Shown here piece by piece: positions 25,468 through 33,126 of a DNA stretch of 64,000 bases. Below the pieces are notes generated by a model. That model saw nothing but the letters and a program-made list of their open reading frames with translations, had not been told where the DNA came from and ran no database searches. The position numbers and the translations under genes were made by a program. Every line of letters starts with the position of its first letter. Position 1 is the first letter of the stretch. Source of the stretch: CAYGBW01 sp964348185 (GTDB lineage: Bacteria; Desulfobacterota; BSN033; WVXP01); NCBI GenBank assembly GCA_964348185.1, contig CAYGBW010000093.1:1-64000 (forward strand), given 5' to 3'.

Positions 25468-26652
25468 CTAGAGCTTCGTCGGGGATATCTCTTTTTCATT
25501 TGAATCGATTTCACACTGCTTGATCTTATAAAGGAGGGCCTTGTAGCTGATGCCGAGAAGCCTGGCCGCCTTTCTCCGATTCCAGCGAGTCTCATACAGG
25601 GTTCTTAGAATAACCTGTCTCTCAGCTTCAAGGGCTGCCTTTCGACCAATCTCTTTGAGAGAGACCGCCTGACGACCTTCGATATATTCATCCTGCCTTT
25701 TTGATTCTTGGGGTTGCTGCGGCTCTGTGGAAAAATGCTGATAAAGCGGCTTTTTGATGACGCTCTCATTTCCCAACACGACCAAACGTTTCACCATGTT
25801 TTCAAGCTCACGAACATTTCCGGGCCACTCGTATCGCATGAGTAGGTCGTTCATCTCTGGTGATAGCGTAGGGACAGGTTTTCCGTATTCTCGACTGCCC
25901 TTTTGAAGAAGATATTGGGTCAAGAAAGGAATTTCTTCCTTCCTCTCTCTCAGAGGGGGCACGTCAATTCTGAGAACATTGAGTCGGTAGTACAGGTCCT
26001 CTCTGAAACGACCGGTCCTAACGGATTCTTCCAGGTTTCGGTTTGTTGCAACAAGAACACGCACATCGACCCGAACGTCGCCTTTTCCCCCAACCCTCGA
26101 GAACTCTCCATCCTGAAGAACCTGCAGAAGCTTAGCCTGAACAGGCAGGTTTACTTCAGTGATCTCATCGAGGAATATGGTACCTCTATGGGCCAGTTCA
26201 AATCTCCCGGGTTTTCCACGATAAGCCCCGGTGAATGCGCCCTTCTCATAACCGAACAGCTCCGCCTCGAGCAGTTGTTCGGGCAAAGCGGCACAATTGA
26301 CTTTTGTGAAAGGCATGGGTCTTCTACCCGATCGATGATGCAAGGTACGGGCGACCAATTCCTTTCCAACACCACTTTCTCCTTGGATGACGACCGTAAC
26401 GTCGGTATCCGCTGCCTGGTTGATTGTGTCGATGATCCTTGAAGTCTTGTCACTCTCATAGAAGAAAGGAACATACCGACTGGGACCGTCACCGTTATTC
26501 CACGGTATCAGTAAGTGCTTTCCAGCGATTTCAGAAGGGATCGAGGTTCGTGAATGGCTCTGTTCTCCGGAAGCATGATCGAAGCTCCGATTTTCATTTG
26601 AAGGTCTATGCCTTCCCCCGACAATTCCGATTCTGTCTGAGTCCATTTTCAT
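25468..26652 (-). CDS. Sigma-54-dependent transcriptional activator (AAA+, Fis HTH)
   Basis: A 394-residue bacterial enhancer-binding protein. The short N-terminal region (about 1-75) has no recognisable receiver, GAF or PAS domain. The AAA+ domain is complete: Walker A GESGVGKE, the sigma-54 contact loop GAFTGA in EKGAFTGAYRG, Walker B GTIFLDEI, and the arginine finger region FREDLYYRLNVLRI. The C-terminus is a Fis-type helix-turn-helix (RNRRKAARLLGISYKALLYKI, ordered after AERQVILRTL). The start is behind AGGA. A regulator without a sensor domain is usually controlled by a partner or by its own level. The target genes cannot be seen here. Confidence 0.93.
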   Translation of the reverse strand: MKMDSDRIGIVGGRHRPSNENRSFDHASGEQSHSRTSIPSEIAGKHLLIPWNNGDGPSRYVPFFYESDKTSRIIDTINQAADTDVTVVIQGESGVGKELVARTLHHRSGRRPMPFTKVNCAALPEQLLEAELFGYEKGAFTGAYRGKPGRFELAHRGTIFLDEITEVNLPVQAKLLQVLQDGEFSRVGGKGDVRVDVRVLVATNRNLEESVRTGRFREDLYYRLNVLRIDVPPLRERKEEIPFLTQYLLQKGSREYGKPVPTLSPEMNDLLMRYEWPGNVRELENMVKRLVVLGNESVIKKPLYQHFSTEPQQPQESKRQDEYIEGRQAVSLKEIGRKAALEAERQVILRTLYETRWNRRKAARLLGISYKALLYKIKQCEIDSNEKEISPTKL

Positions 26653-27299
26653 GGCTGTTTCCTGCCTGCTCTGCGAACGAACTGTGCGTTTGCTAACCCG
26701 GACCGTTCTTTTATCGCTTCTTCTTTCATTGTAAACTAGACTCTTAAAGAATAAATACGGTGAACCCTGTATTTTATCCTCAAAAACACTGCATTTTGGG
26801 GTCGGTTTAGTCTGCAGGACGCCCTCGGGGAAGGATCTTTAGAAAGGCGATCCAGGAGTCTCCCCGGTCGCGTGTCCCCAGCGGAATTTGATCGTGGTCA
26901 AGGATCGTCCCACTGGGGCCCTGATAGAAAAACAACCATTTGGCGCGTTTCCGTACAGATGCCCATGCCACACTGGGTCCGACTTCATGTTCATTCGATT
27001 TCTGGTTGTTTAGGCAGGTCACCCAGAGAGGGTGTGGATATCCTGTGTATAAAGTGAATTCCTAAAGTCATAAGTGGTGATTGGGACAGAGGAAACAGCA
27101 ATTTGCCTATTTTCTACTCATAGAGAAAGTAGTTTACATTCAAAGGGCTACACTGAAAAGAACGCCGGTTTATCTGTTAAGGGAGGAAAATAGGAGGCCA
27201 ATGATCAGGCGGTGACTGAGGGTGTGGATAACTTGTTCCCCTTGGCTGATAGCCGAACCCTTCCAAAGAACGAGGCGTCTGAATTCAGCTATGGAGAAC
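26653..27299. other. Gene-free region with DnaA-box-like sites
   Basis: About 650 bp with no gene I can support. Three DnaA-box-like 9-mers occur: TTATCCTCA (26774-26782, one mismatch), TGTGGATAT (27033-27041, one mismatch) and TGTGGATAA (27223-27231, a perfect box on the minus strand). The last two lie in a direct repeat GAGGGTGTGGATA at 27028 and 27218. Two stretches (26700-26790 and 27050-27170) are clearly AT-rich. None of the genes normally found at oriC are adjacent. Confidence 0.4.
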
Positions 27300-27995
27300 C
27301 TACGGCGTCCTTTGCCTGTATTCCCTGGGGGGAGTGAAGAGGTCGAGGTCCAGCTTTCCCGTGTCAATCCGTTTAACTTCGGTTACCTCTTTGAGGGTCT
27401 TCCCATAGACCATCCGATATTCTGTGGTCAGAATGGGAAAGCCCCATTCCTTGACAGCGTTATAAATCTCTTCCCTCTCTTCCATTTCCCCTCTCGAAAC
27501 GCTCCCTAGACCACCTGCTCCTTTCTTGATCGCGCTCAGCATCTCTTCGAGATCAACTTCCTGAGTGACCCAGCTGTCCTGAAAGAGAACCCCTTCAATA
27601 AACACCTTGACCTGCAGGGTCGCGAATCCATTGATGAACTTTTCGGCTCCGGTGGACTCCACACGGATCGTCCGACGAGGAGTGTTCTTTGGACGTGCCA
27701 TTTTTTGCCAAACCCGTTCTCTCCAATCGGAGAAGGGATACTCGATATAGGTCTTGGACAGGTGATCGAGGATCACGATCCGGTCCTTCGTGAAATCCAT
27801 GATGGTGCTGAGTTTTCCGTCTTTCTGATCGATTCGGAGTCTCTCCTTGGAATAGAACAGCACCAGTCCGCTTTTCTTTCCCCAAACATCGATCATGTCC
27901 TGATCGATGACCGTCCCAGCCGTGACTGCACCCGCCGACAGGAGAACCGCACAGAGGACCCCTAACCTCCAGACTGCAAAGTGCTTTCTCCTCAT
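27300..27995 (-). CDS. Secreted protein, unknown (DUF4412-like appearance)
   Basis: A 231-residue protein with a signal peptide (MRRKHFAVW...SAGAVTAG). The mature part looks like a beta-rich, LolA/DUF4412-like fold: LRIDQKDGKLSTIMDFTKDRIVILDHLSKTY, followed by a charged central stretch and a C-terminal EYRMVYGKTLKEVTEVKRID that resembles the end of outer-membrane lipid-carrier proteins. The family is uncertain. The ATG at 27995 is fixed by GGAGGG upstream. It is the last gene of the minus-strand type II secretion region, 95 bp after the Nudix gene. Confidence 0.7.
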   Translation of the reverse strand: MRRKHFAVWRLGVLCAVLLSAGAVTAGTVIDQDMIDVWGKKSGLVLFYSKERLRIDQKDGKLSTIMDFTKDRIVILDHLSKTYIEYPFSDWRERVWQKMARPKNTPRRTIRVESTGAEKFINGFATLQVKVFIEGVLFQDSWVTQEVDLEEMLSAIKKGAGGLGSVSRGEMEEREEIYNAVKEWGFPILTTEYRMVYGKTLKEVTEVKRIDTGKLDLDLFTPPREYRQRTP

Positions 27996-28090
27996 GATTG
28001 TCCCTCCGAAGAGCTTGACCCAGTCCACTCACGAGACTTGGGTCCCCAGATCAGGAAGGAGCACCAAAAGGCAAAACAGCCGTGACCCCT

Positions 28091-28672
28091 CTAGGGGGAC
28101 CCAAAAATCAGATCCAGAAACTGTTTCAGAATCGCTGCCGTGGCTCCCCAGATGCGATGGGTTCCATATCGGTATGTATAGACCGTCCGTTCGCCCCCTT
28201 CAAAGGAGATTGTTTTCTGCTCAAATCGGTCCCTCTGAAGAAGCGCCTGGAGGGGAACCTCGATCACCTCCACGATTTCCTCAGTGTTCAGGACCAAGGG
28301 ATAGGGGTATGGAAAGGTCCCCACAAAGGGGCGGATCATGTATTTTGTTAGGGTCTCCACATCATCCAGGCAACCGAGAATCTCTACGTCTCTCTCTCTC
28401 AGACCAATCTCCTCAAAGCTCTCCCTTCGTGCCGTTTTTTCCAATGTCTGGTCTTCTCGATCGTACACCCCCCCGGGAAAGGAGATCTCTCCCCTATGGG
28501 TTTTCACTTTTTCTGTTCGTTTTGTTAGTAGAATATGATCGTCCTCTTCTTTCCTGAACAGAGGGAGGAGAACGGCGGAGGGGGTGAGGCCACCTGGGCT
28601 GATTACCTTCCTCACTCTGGCGGCGAGGATGGCCCGGACCCTCTCGCTCAGGCCCTCCATGGGATGGTTCAC
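28091..28672 (-). CDS. Nudix hydrolase, CoA pyrophosphatase type
   Basis: A 193-residue Nudix protein. The box GGVYDREDQTLEKTARRESFEEIGL is split as FPGGVYD and RRESFEEIGL; Asp replaces the first Glu, as is normal for the NudL/CoA diphosphatase group. The flanking sequence SAVLLPLF and KRTEKVKTHRGEISFPGG is also typical of that group. The start overlaps the gspK stop (ATGA), so it is translated with the secretion operon, although it has no known part in secretion. Confidence 0.9.
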   Translation of the reverse strand: MNHPMEGLSERVRAILAARVRKVISPGGLTPSAVLLPLFRKEEDDHILLTKRTEKVKTHRGEISFPGGVYDREDQTLEKTARRESFEEIGLRERDVEILGCLDDVETLTKYMIRPFVGTFPYPYPLVLNTEEIVEVIEVPLQALLQRDRFEQKTISFEGGERTVYTYRYGTHRIWGATAAILKQFLDLIFGSP

Positions 28673-29727
28673 TCGGCCCTCCAGGAGATAATGTCCAGTG
28701 CCCCGTTTCCCGGATTTCTGTGAACCGTGACGATGAGCCTTTTCTCCACCTCGTTGACGATTCCAATCGACTCGATAGAGAAATACTCACTCTGCACCGT
28801 CAGGTTCGGTGGGAGACCCGAAATCCCGAAACTGTTGTTGAAATAGTCTCGAAAGGCCTGCACCGTGGGAAAGGGATCTGCTGACCTGTCCTGAAGGGTT
28901 TCTTCGACCTGAAGGGCGTCGATGTCTTCGTGAAGAGCCATGATGACCGGGCCTGGCGCCGTGTTAACGTTGATATTGGGGCCTCGGTCGGGGATGGCCG
29001 ACAGTAAGTCCTCCAGGGTCCATTTCCCTTGGAGTTTTGTGGGGCTTTCCCCTTCGAAAGCCTCAAAGGTTTTCTTCATGGCCTCGTCACTCCCCTTGAT
29101 CATGCGGAGTTCGGTGATCGTGTCCATTGGACCGTCTTTGCAGGGGTAGGGAATATCCAGGCCCTCATAGTATCGCGCTTCTGCACCCCCCGGGTCGGTC
29201 TCCTCCTGATCCTGATCCACCCAGTCTGCAATCGCGTTCTGGAAGCCCTCATCGATCTCCCCATAACGAAAAAGCCGATCCACAATGAATGAGACGTGAT
29301 CTTGACCCTCAATCTTCTTGAGGAGGTTCACATTGATTTTCCTGTCTTCGTCAACGACCGTCACAGCCAGGCGCCCCTCACCGAAAAGATCAGGCTCCAG
29401 TACCTGGGCTGCGGCGACCGTCTCAGTGAGGTTGGCCCAGGGCTCATCGAGATTGTCATTGGGGCCACCGCTCTGTTCGACCTCTTCCCGATCCTCCTCA
29501 GAATCCCTCCTCAGTACAGCCATAGCCAACTCTATCCCGGATCTGGCCACATAGTAGGCTATCAGATCATCCCGGTAGGTCGCTGCAATCCTCACGTTCA
29601 CCTGAGTGGAGTAAGTGAGTTCCACGAGAAGGGTCACAAGGATTGTGACAATAACCAGGGTGATCACCAATGCGATTCCCCTCTCCGAAGGGCGTTCTTT
29701 TCTCGCTTTCCTGTCCATGGAAACCAT
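28669..29727 (-). CDS. gspK: Type II secretion minor pseudopilin GspK
   Basis: A 352-residue GspK, the large pseudopilin at the tip of the type II pseudopilus. A prepilin-like N-terminus has a basic leader, then RGIALVITLVIVTILVTLLVEL after about 18 residues. The large alpha-domain (about 110-230) follows, with NVLLKK-type NVNLLKK and INVNTAPGPVI, both diagnostic of GspK. The start overlaps the gspJ stop as TGATG. No gspL or gspM follows; the next gene encodes a Nudix protein. Confidence 0.93.
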   Translation of the reverse strand: MVSMDRKARKERPSERGIALVITLVIVTILVTLLVELTYSTQVNVRIAATYRDDLIAYYVARSGIELAMAVLRRDSEEDREEVEQSGGPNDNLDEPWANLTETVAAAQVLEPDLFGEGRLAVTVVDEDRKINVNLLKKIEGQDHVSFIVDRLFRYGEIDEGFQNAIADWVDQDQEETDPGGAEARYYEGLDIPYPCKDGPMDTITELRMIKGSDEAMKKTFEAFEGESPTKLQGKWTLEDLLSAIPDRGPNINVNTAPGPVIMALHEDIDALQVEETLQDRSADPFPTVQAFRDYFNNSFGISGLPPNLTVQSEYFSIESIGIVNEVEKRLIVTVHRNPGNGALDIISWRAE

Positions 29728-30407
29728 CACCGTGACTGGATCGGAATCACCGCGTAGAAGGGGGCGCGTCCTCCTCCCTCGGTCTTGAGAATCAACTTGA
29801 CCTCCACAGCCTGGGGAAGGGTTTGCTCCTCCTCTGAGTTCCACTCCTCTACCCACTCCTCGCCGTCAAAGTATCTGATGTCGATCCCCCAAACGTTATC
29901 TGCCAGTTGGTGGACCCCGCGATCTCCGGAAGCAGCCGCTTCAGGATCGCCTTCAAAGGGACCGAAGGCAGGGTCCTGACGCCGGATCAACCGGCTTTCC
30001 TCTTCATCTTCGACGAGGGAGTATGAAATCTTCAGGAAGTCTGACTCCCTGATCCCCTCGGTCATCCTGATCCAGTAGAAGTTTGCCATGGCCGAGAAGG
30101 TAAGAGAATCCCGGGGTGTGTCGTTCTCTTCATCGTTCTCACCGACGAATCCCGTGTATTCCAGCCCAGACCGATAATAGGCCGACTGGATCTCACCGGT
30201 CATGCGATCGAGGATTGCTCGGGCTGTATGAAAGGGATCGCGGTCTGGGTTGACCCGGTGAAGGGCTGAGTAGCTTGAGGAGAAAACGCTGTAAGCGATC
30301 GTCAGGACAAGCGCCAGGATTACCATGGCCACCAACATCTCCACAAGGGTGAAGCCCCTCCGCCTCCTATGTCTCCTCCTCCCGTCTGGCAAGATAGGTG
30401 ACCACAT
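29727..30407 (-). CDS. gspJ: Type II secretion minor pseudopilin GspJ
   Basis: A 226-residue pseudopilin. The prepilin peptidase site is RRGFTLVEMLVAMVILALV, with cleavage before Phe at about residue 19 after an Arg-rich leader (RRRHRRRRG). The mature part carries the typical RAILDRMTGEIQSAYY stretch and a Glu-rich central region. It overlaps gspI by 41 bp at the 5' side and gspK at the 3' side. Confidence 0.93.
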   Translation of the reverse strand: MWSPILPDGRRRHRRRRGFTLVEMLVAMVILALVLTIAYSVFSSSYSALHRVNPDRDPFHTARAILDRMTGEIQSAYYRSGLEYTGFVGENDEENDTPRDSLTFSAMANFYWIRMTEGIRESDFLKISYSLVEDEEESRLIRRQDPAFGPFEGDPEAAASGDRGVHQLADNVWGIDIRYFDGEEWVEEWNSEEEQTLPQAVEVKLILKTEGGGRAPFYAVIPIQSR

Positions 30408-30813
30408 CGAGATGTCTCTCCCTTCTCCCTTCGTTCCATGTGATCGTGACCTTCACGCGTCTCGCATTGTCAAAAGTCATCCCTCCGAACTGGGCCGCCT
30501 CGACGGACTTCTTCCACCGAAAGCCTGCATAGATATTGAGTTCATCGTCCCTTTCCCCTTCCTGGAAATCGCCCTCTTCCTCCTCCAGATCCTCGGGGAA
30601 TCCGGCCATTTCAATCTGGCCCACCATGTTTCTTGCCAGCATGGCGGCAATCGTCATCTTCTGAGAGCTGTTGACGGCACGGATATCCTGATTCTCCAAC
30701 CCCACGAGCGCCACCAGGGCGGTGGAGATGATCACCAGGCAAACCAACACCTCCATCAGGGTCAGGCCCCTGGGGGGATGGCGCTCGACATTATCACTCC
30801 ACATATTCGTCAT
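30367..30813 (-). CDS. gspI: Type II secretion minor pseudopilin GspI
   Basis: A 148-residue pseudopilin with the N-terminal site PPRGLTLMEVLVCLVIISTA (cleaved before Leu). The mature domain shows KMTIAAMLARNMVGQIEM, typical of GspI, then an acidic stretch EDLEEEEGDFQEGERDDE and a C-terminal beta-strand VKVTITW. The start overlaps the end of gspH by 20 bp. Confidence 0.93.
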   Translation of the reverse strand: MTNMWSDNVERHPPRGLTLMEVLVCLVIISTALVALVGLENQDIRAVNSSQKMTIAAMLARNMVGQIEMAGFPEDLEEEEGDFQEGERDDELNIYAGFRWKKSVEAAQFGGMTFDNARRVKVTITWNEGRRERHLDVVTYLARREEET

Positions 30814-31414
30814 AGATTCTTATCCTCGCGGAAAGGGGAAGAATGTGGATCGAAGCCTGGCGGCCCCTGGCATCCTTCAGATGGACGAGAGTCTCCTCGA
30901 CCCAGCCTTTGGGAAAGAAATGCGTCTTCACGTCGCCCTCGGTGAACTTCCCCCTGCCCACGATGACGATATCCTCGAAAGAGACGTCCTCTGGAAGTCT
31001 GACTCTTCTGGACAGGACAGCGGTATCACTGACAAACTCGAGGTTTTCGTCGCGGAAAGTGACCCAGTATTCATTGGCCTTCAGATCGTAGTTGAGTCGG
31101 TAGATCGTACGGCCCACCGTGGCCCGGTGAAAAAGGTATTTGGCCGTCCCTGATAGCCGCCGGCAGCTGACTCTCAGGTTGCGTCCTGTGAGACGGCCTA
31201 GCCTGGGGATGGAGAGGGCCACAAGAATTCCCATGATCAACATGACCATGGTGAGCTCAACCAGGGTGACCCCCCGGGGATCTGCATGTCTTCGGACAAG
31301 CCCCTTTGGAAGGACAGACTGCTCCTTCTCCTTCAAACCGGGGCCATCGGTTTTGACCGCACCCCCCCCGACGTTGGAACAATGAGAAGAGCCGGCCCGA
31401 GACCTCCGGTTCAT
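30794..31414 (-). CDS. gspH: Type II secretion minor pseudopilin GspH
   Basis: A 206-residue pseudopilin. The site RGVTLVELTMVMLIMGILVAL sits after about 48 residues, a leader much longer than the usual 6-20. The start overlaps the gspG stop (TGATG), so coupling supports the long form, but an internal TTG near residue 27 is possible. The mature domain has the family LSGTAKYLFHRAT stretch. Confidence 0.88.
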   Translation of the reverse strand: MNRRSRAGSSHCSNVGGGAVKTDGPGLKEKEQSVLPKGLVRRHADPRGVTLVELTMVMLIMGILVALSIPRLGRLTGRNLRVSCRRLSGTAKYLFHRATVGRTIYRLNYDLKANEYWVTFRDENLEFVSDTAVLSRRVRLPEDVSFEDIVIVGRGKFTEGDVKTHFFPKGWVEETLVHLKDARGRQASIHILPLSARIRIYDEYVE

Positions 31415-31854
31415 CAGTCGAGCTCCCAGCTGTTGATGTCGGCAAACTTCTCCTCTCCCCCCTCTTCTCCATCGGCCCCGTAGGAAATGATGTCATAGTC
31501 ACCATAGACTCCTGGAGAGAGATAGATATACGGACTCTTCCATGGATCCAGGGGCACCTTTTTCAGATACCCGCCCTCGGCATAGTTGGTCGGGATTCTC
31601 CCTATGGTGGGTTGTTCCACCAAAGCCTCGAGGCCCTGTTCCGTTGAGGGGTAAGTTCCGTTGTCCATCTGGTAGAGGGAGAGAGCGGTCTCGATGCTCT
31701 TGATATCCATGATGGCCTTCGTCCTTCTCGCCTGTTCCGGCCGATCCGATATCCTTGGGATGATAATGGCAGCGAGAATTCCCAGAATCACGACGACCAC
31801 CATGATTTCGATCAGGGTAAAGCCATAGGGATTCCAACGGCTCTTGAGTTTCAT
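31414..31854 (-). CDS. gspG: Type II secretion major pseudopilin GspG
   Basis: A 146-residue major pseudopilin. The site YGFTLIEIMVVVVILGILAA is cleaved before Phe after a 10-residue leader. The mature part has PEQARRTKAIMDIKSIETAL, NGTYPSTEQGLEALV and a C-terminal DPWKSPY...YDIISYGADGEEGG, the calcium-binding GspG signature. A strong GGAGGTGAG ribosome binding site fits high expression. Downstream genes overlap one another in sequence. Confidence 0.97.
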   Translation of the reverse strand: MKLKSRWNPYGFTLIEIMVVVVILGILAAIIIPRISDRPEQARRTKAIMDIKSIETALSLYQMDNGTYPSTEQGLEALVEQPTIGRIPTNYAEGGYLKKVPLDPWKSPYIYLSPGVYGDYDIISYGADGEEGGEEKFADINSWELD

Positions 31855-31885
31855 TTTTCTGCCTCACCTCCGGGTGGCTTTGGTC

Positions 31886-33115
31886 TCATTGGCCGACGAC
31901 CATCTGATTCATTTCGAAAATGGGGAGCAGAACGGCAAGGACAATGAATAGAACGATCGCCCCCATCATAATCACAAGGAGGGGCTCCAGAAGAGACGTG
32001 AGACCGGAAACCGTCGTTTCGATCTGGTTGTCGTAGGCATCGGAGACCTTCAGGAGCATATGCTCCAGCTGGCCGGAGTTCTCCCCGATGGCGATCATAT
32101 CGGTGACCATGGGGGGGAAGACCCCGCTGCGAGCCAGAGGAGCCGCAATGCTCTGCCCCTCAACGATGCTCTCCTGGCTATCGGCGATGGCCTCTGCAAT
32201 GACCCGGTTATTCACGATGTTCTTGACAATATTCATCGCGTTGATCAGGGGTATACCGCTCGCAAGAAGGATTCCCAGGGTTCGGCTGAAGCGCGTGGTG
32301 GCGATTATCCGGGTCAAGCGGCCAAAGATCGGGACGCGAAGAATCAACCGATCAAAAAGAGACCTCCCCCTTTCCGCCTTGAAATAAAAGACCATTGCCA
32401 TGGATATTCCGACCAGTCCCAGGAGCACGACCCAACCGTAGCTCTTGAAAAAGTTCGTCATCTCAAGGAGGATGACCGTGGGCAGAGGAAGGGCACGGCC
32501 CCAGTCTTCAAAGAGCTCCAGGATTTTCGGGACCACTCGAACCATCAGAAACGTCACTGCCCCTGACGCCAGAAACACCATGACCACAGGGTAGACGAGG
32601 GCCGCTGCGATCTGGTTTCGCAGTTTTACCTGGTTTTCCGTGAAATCGGCCAGCCTGAGGAATACCACGTCCAGGGCACCACTCGATTCACCCGCCGCCA
32701 CCATGTTGGTATAGAGGTTTGTGAATATTCTGGGAAACTGCCGAAGGGCTTCGCTCAGGGAACTGCCCTGATTGACGCGTTCTCGGATCTGGCTGACCAC
32801 TTTTTTCAGTTGGGGGTTTTCGATCTGATGGCTCAGCGAGCTGAGAGCGGGAACCATAGAGAGTCCCGCCCCGATCAGGGTGGCAAGCTGTCGGGTCATC
32901 ACGGAGACATCTTGAATCCGAACCCTCTTGATCAGGAGGGTCAGGGAAAGATCCCGCCTGCTCCCCCGTCTCTCGGTGATGGTCTCCTGGAAATCGGTCG
33001 GAAAGACGCCGGTTTTTTTCAGCTTGGCCCGGGCAAGCCTCGGCGTGTCAGCATCGACGATGCCCCGAACGTCTTTCCCTCGGGTATCAACTCCACGGTA
33101 CTCAAAGATTGGCAA
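31886..33115 (-). CDS. gspF: Type II secretion inner-membrane platform protein GspF
   Basis: A 409-residue inner-membrane protein with the two GspF domains, each starting with a cytoplasmic helix bundle (TRQLATLIGAGLSMVPAL around 75 and SRTLGILLASGIPLINAM around 280). Three membrane segments lie at about 175-195, 225-245 and 380-402. It links the GspE ATPase to the pseudopilus. It starts 11 bp after gspE ends. Confidence 0.96.
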   Translation of the reverse strand: MPIFEYRGVDTRGKDVRGIVDADTPRLARAKLKKTGVFPTDFQETITERRGSRRDLSLTLLIKRVRIQDVSVMTRQLATLIGAGLSMVPALSSLSHQIENPQLKKVVSQIRERVNQGSSLSEALRQFPRIFTNLYTNMVAAGESSGALDVVFLRLADFTENQVKLRNQIAAALVYPVVMVFLASGAVTFLMVRVVPKILELFEDWGRALPLPTVILLEMTNFFKSYGWVVLLGLVGISMAMVFYFKAERGRSLFDRLILRVPIFGRLTRIIATTRFSRTLGILLASGIPLINAMNIVKNIVNNRVIAEAIADSQESIVEGQSIAAPLARSGVFPPMVTDMIAIGENSGQLEHMLLKVSDAYDNQIETTVSGLTSLLEPLLVIMMGAIVLFIVLAVLLPIFEMNQMVVGQ

Positions 33116-33126
33116 CCGCCACTCCC

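Noticed and set aside
26807..27022. Minus-strand open frame of 71 codons in the gene-free region
   Set aside because: No recognisable motif, no ribosome binding site that I can see, and no coupling to a neighbour.
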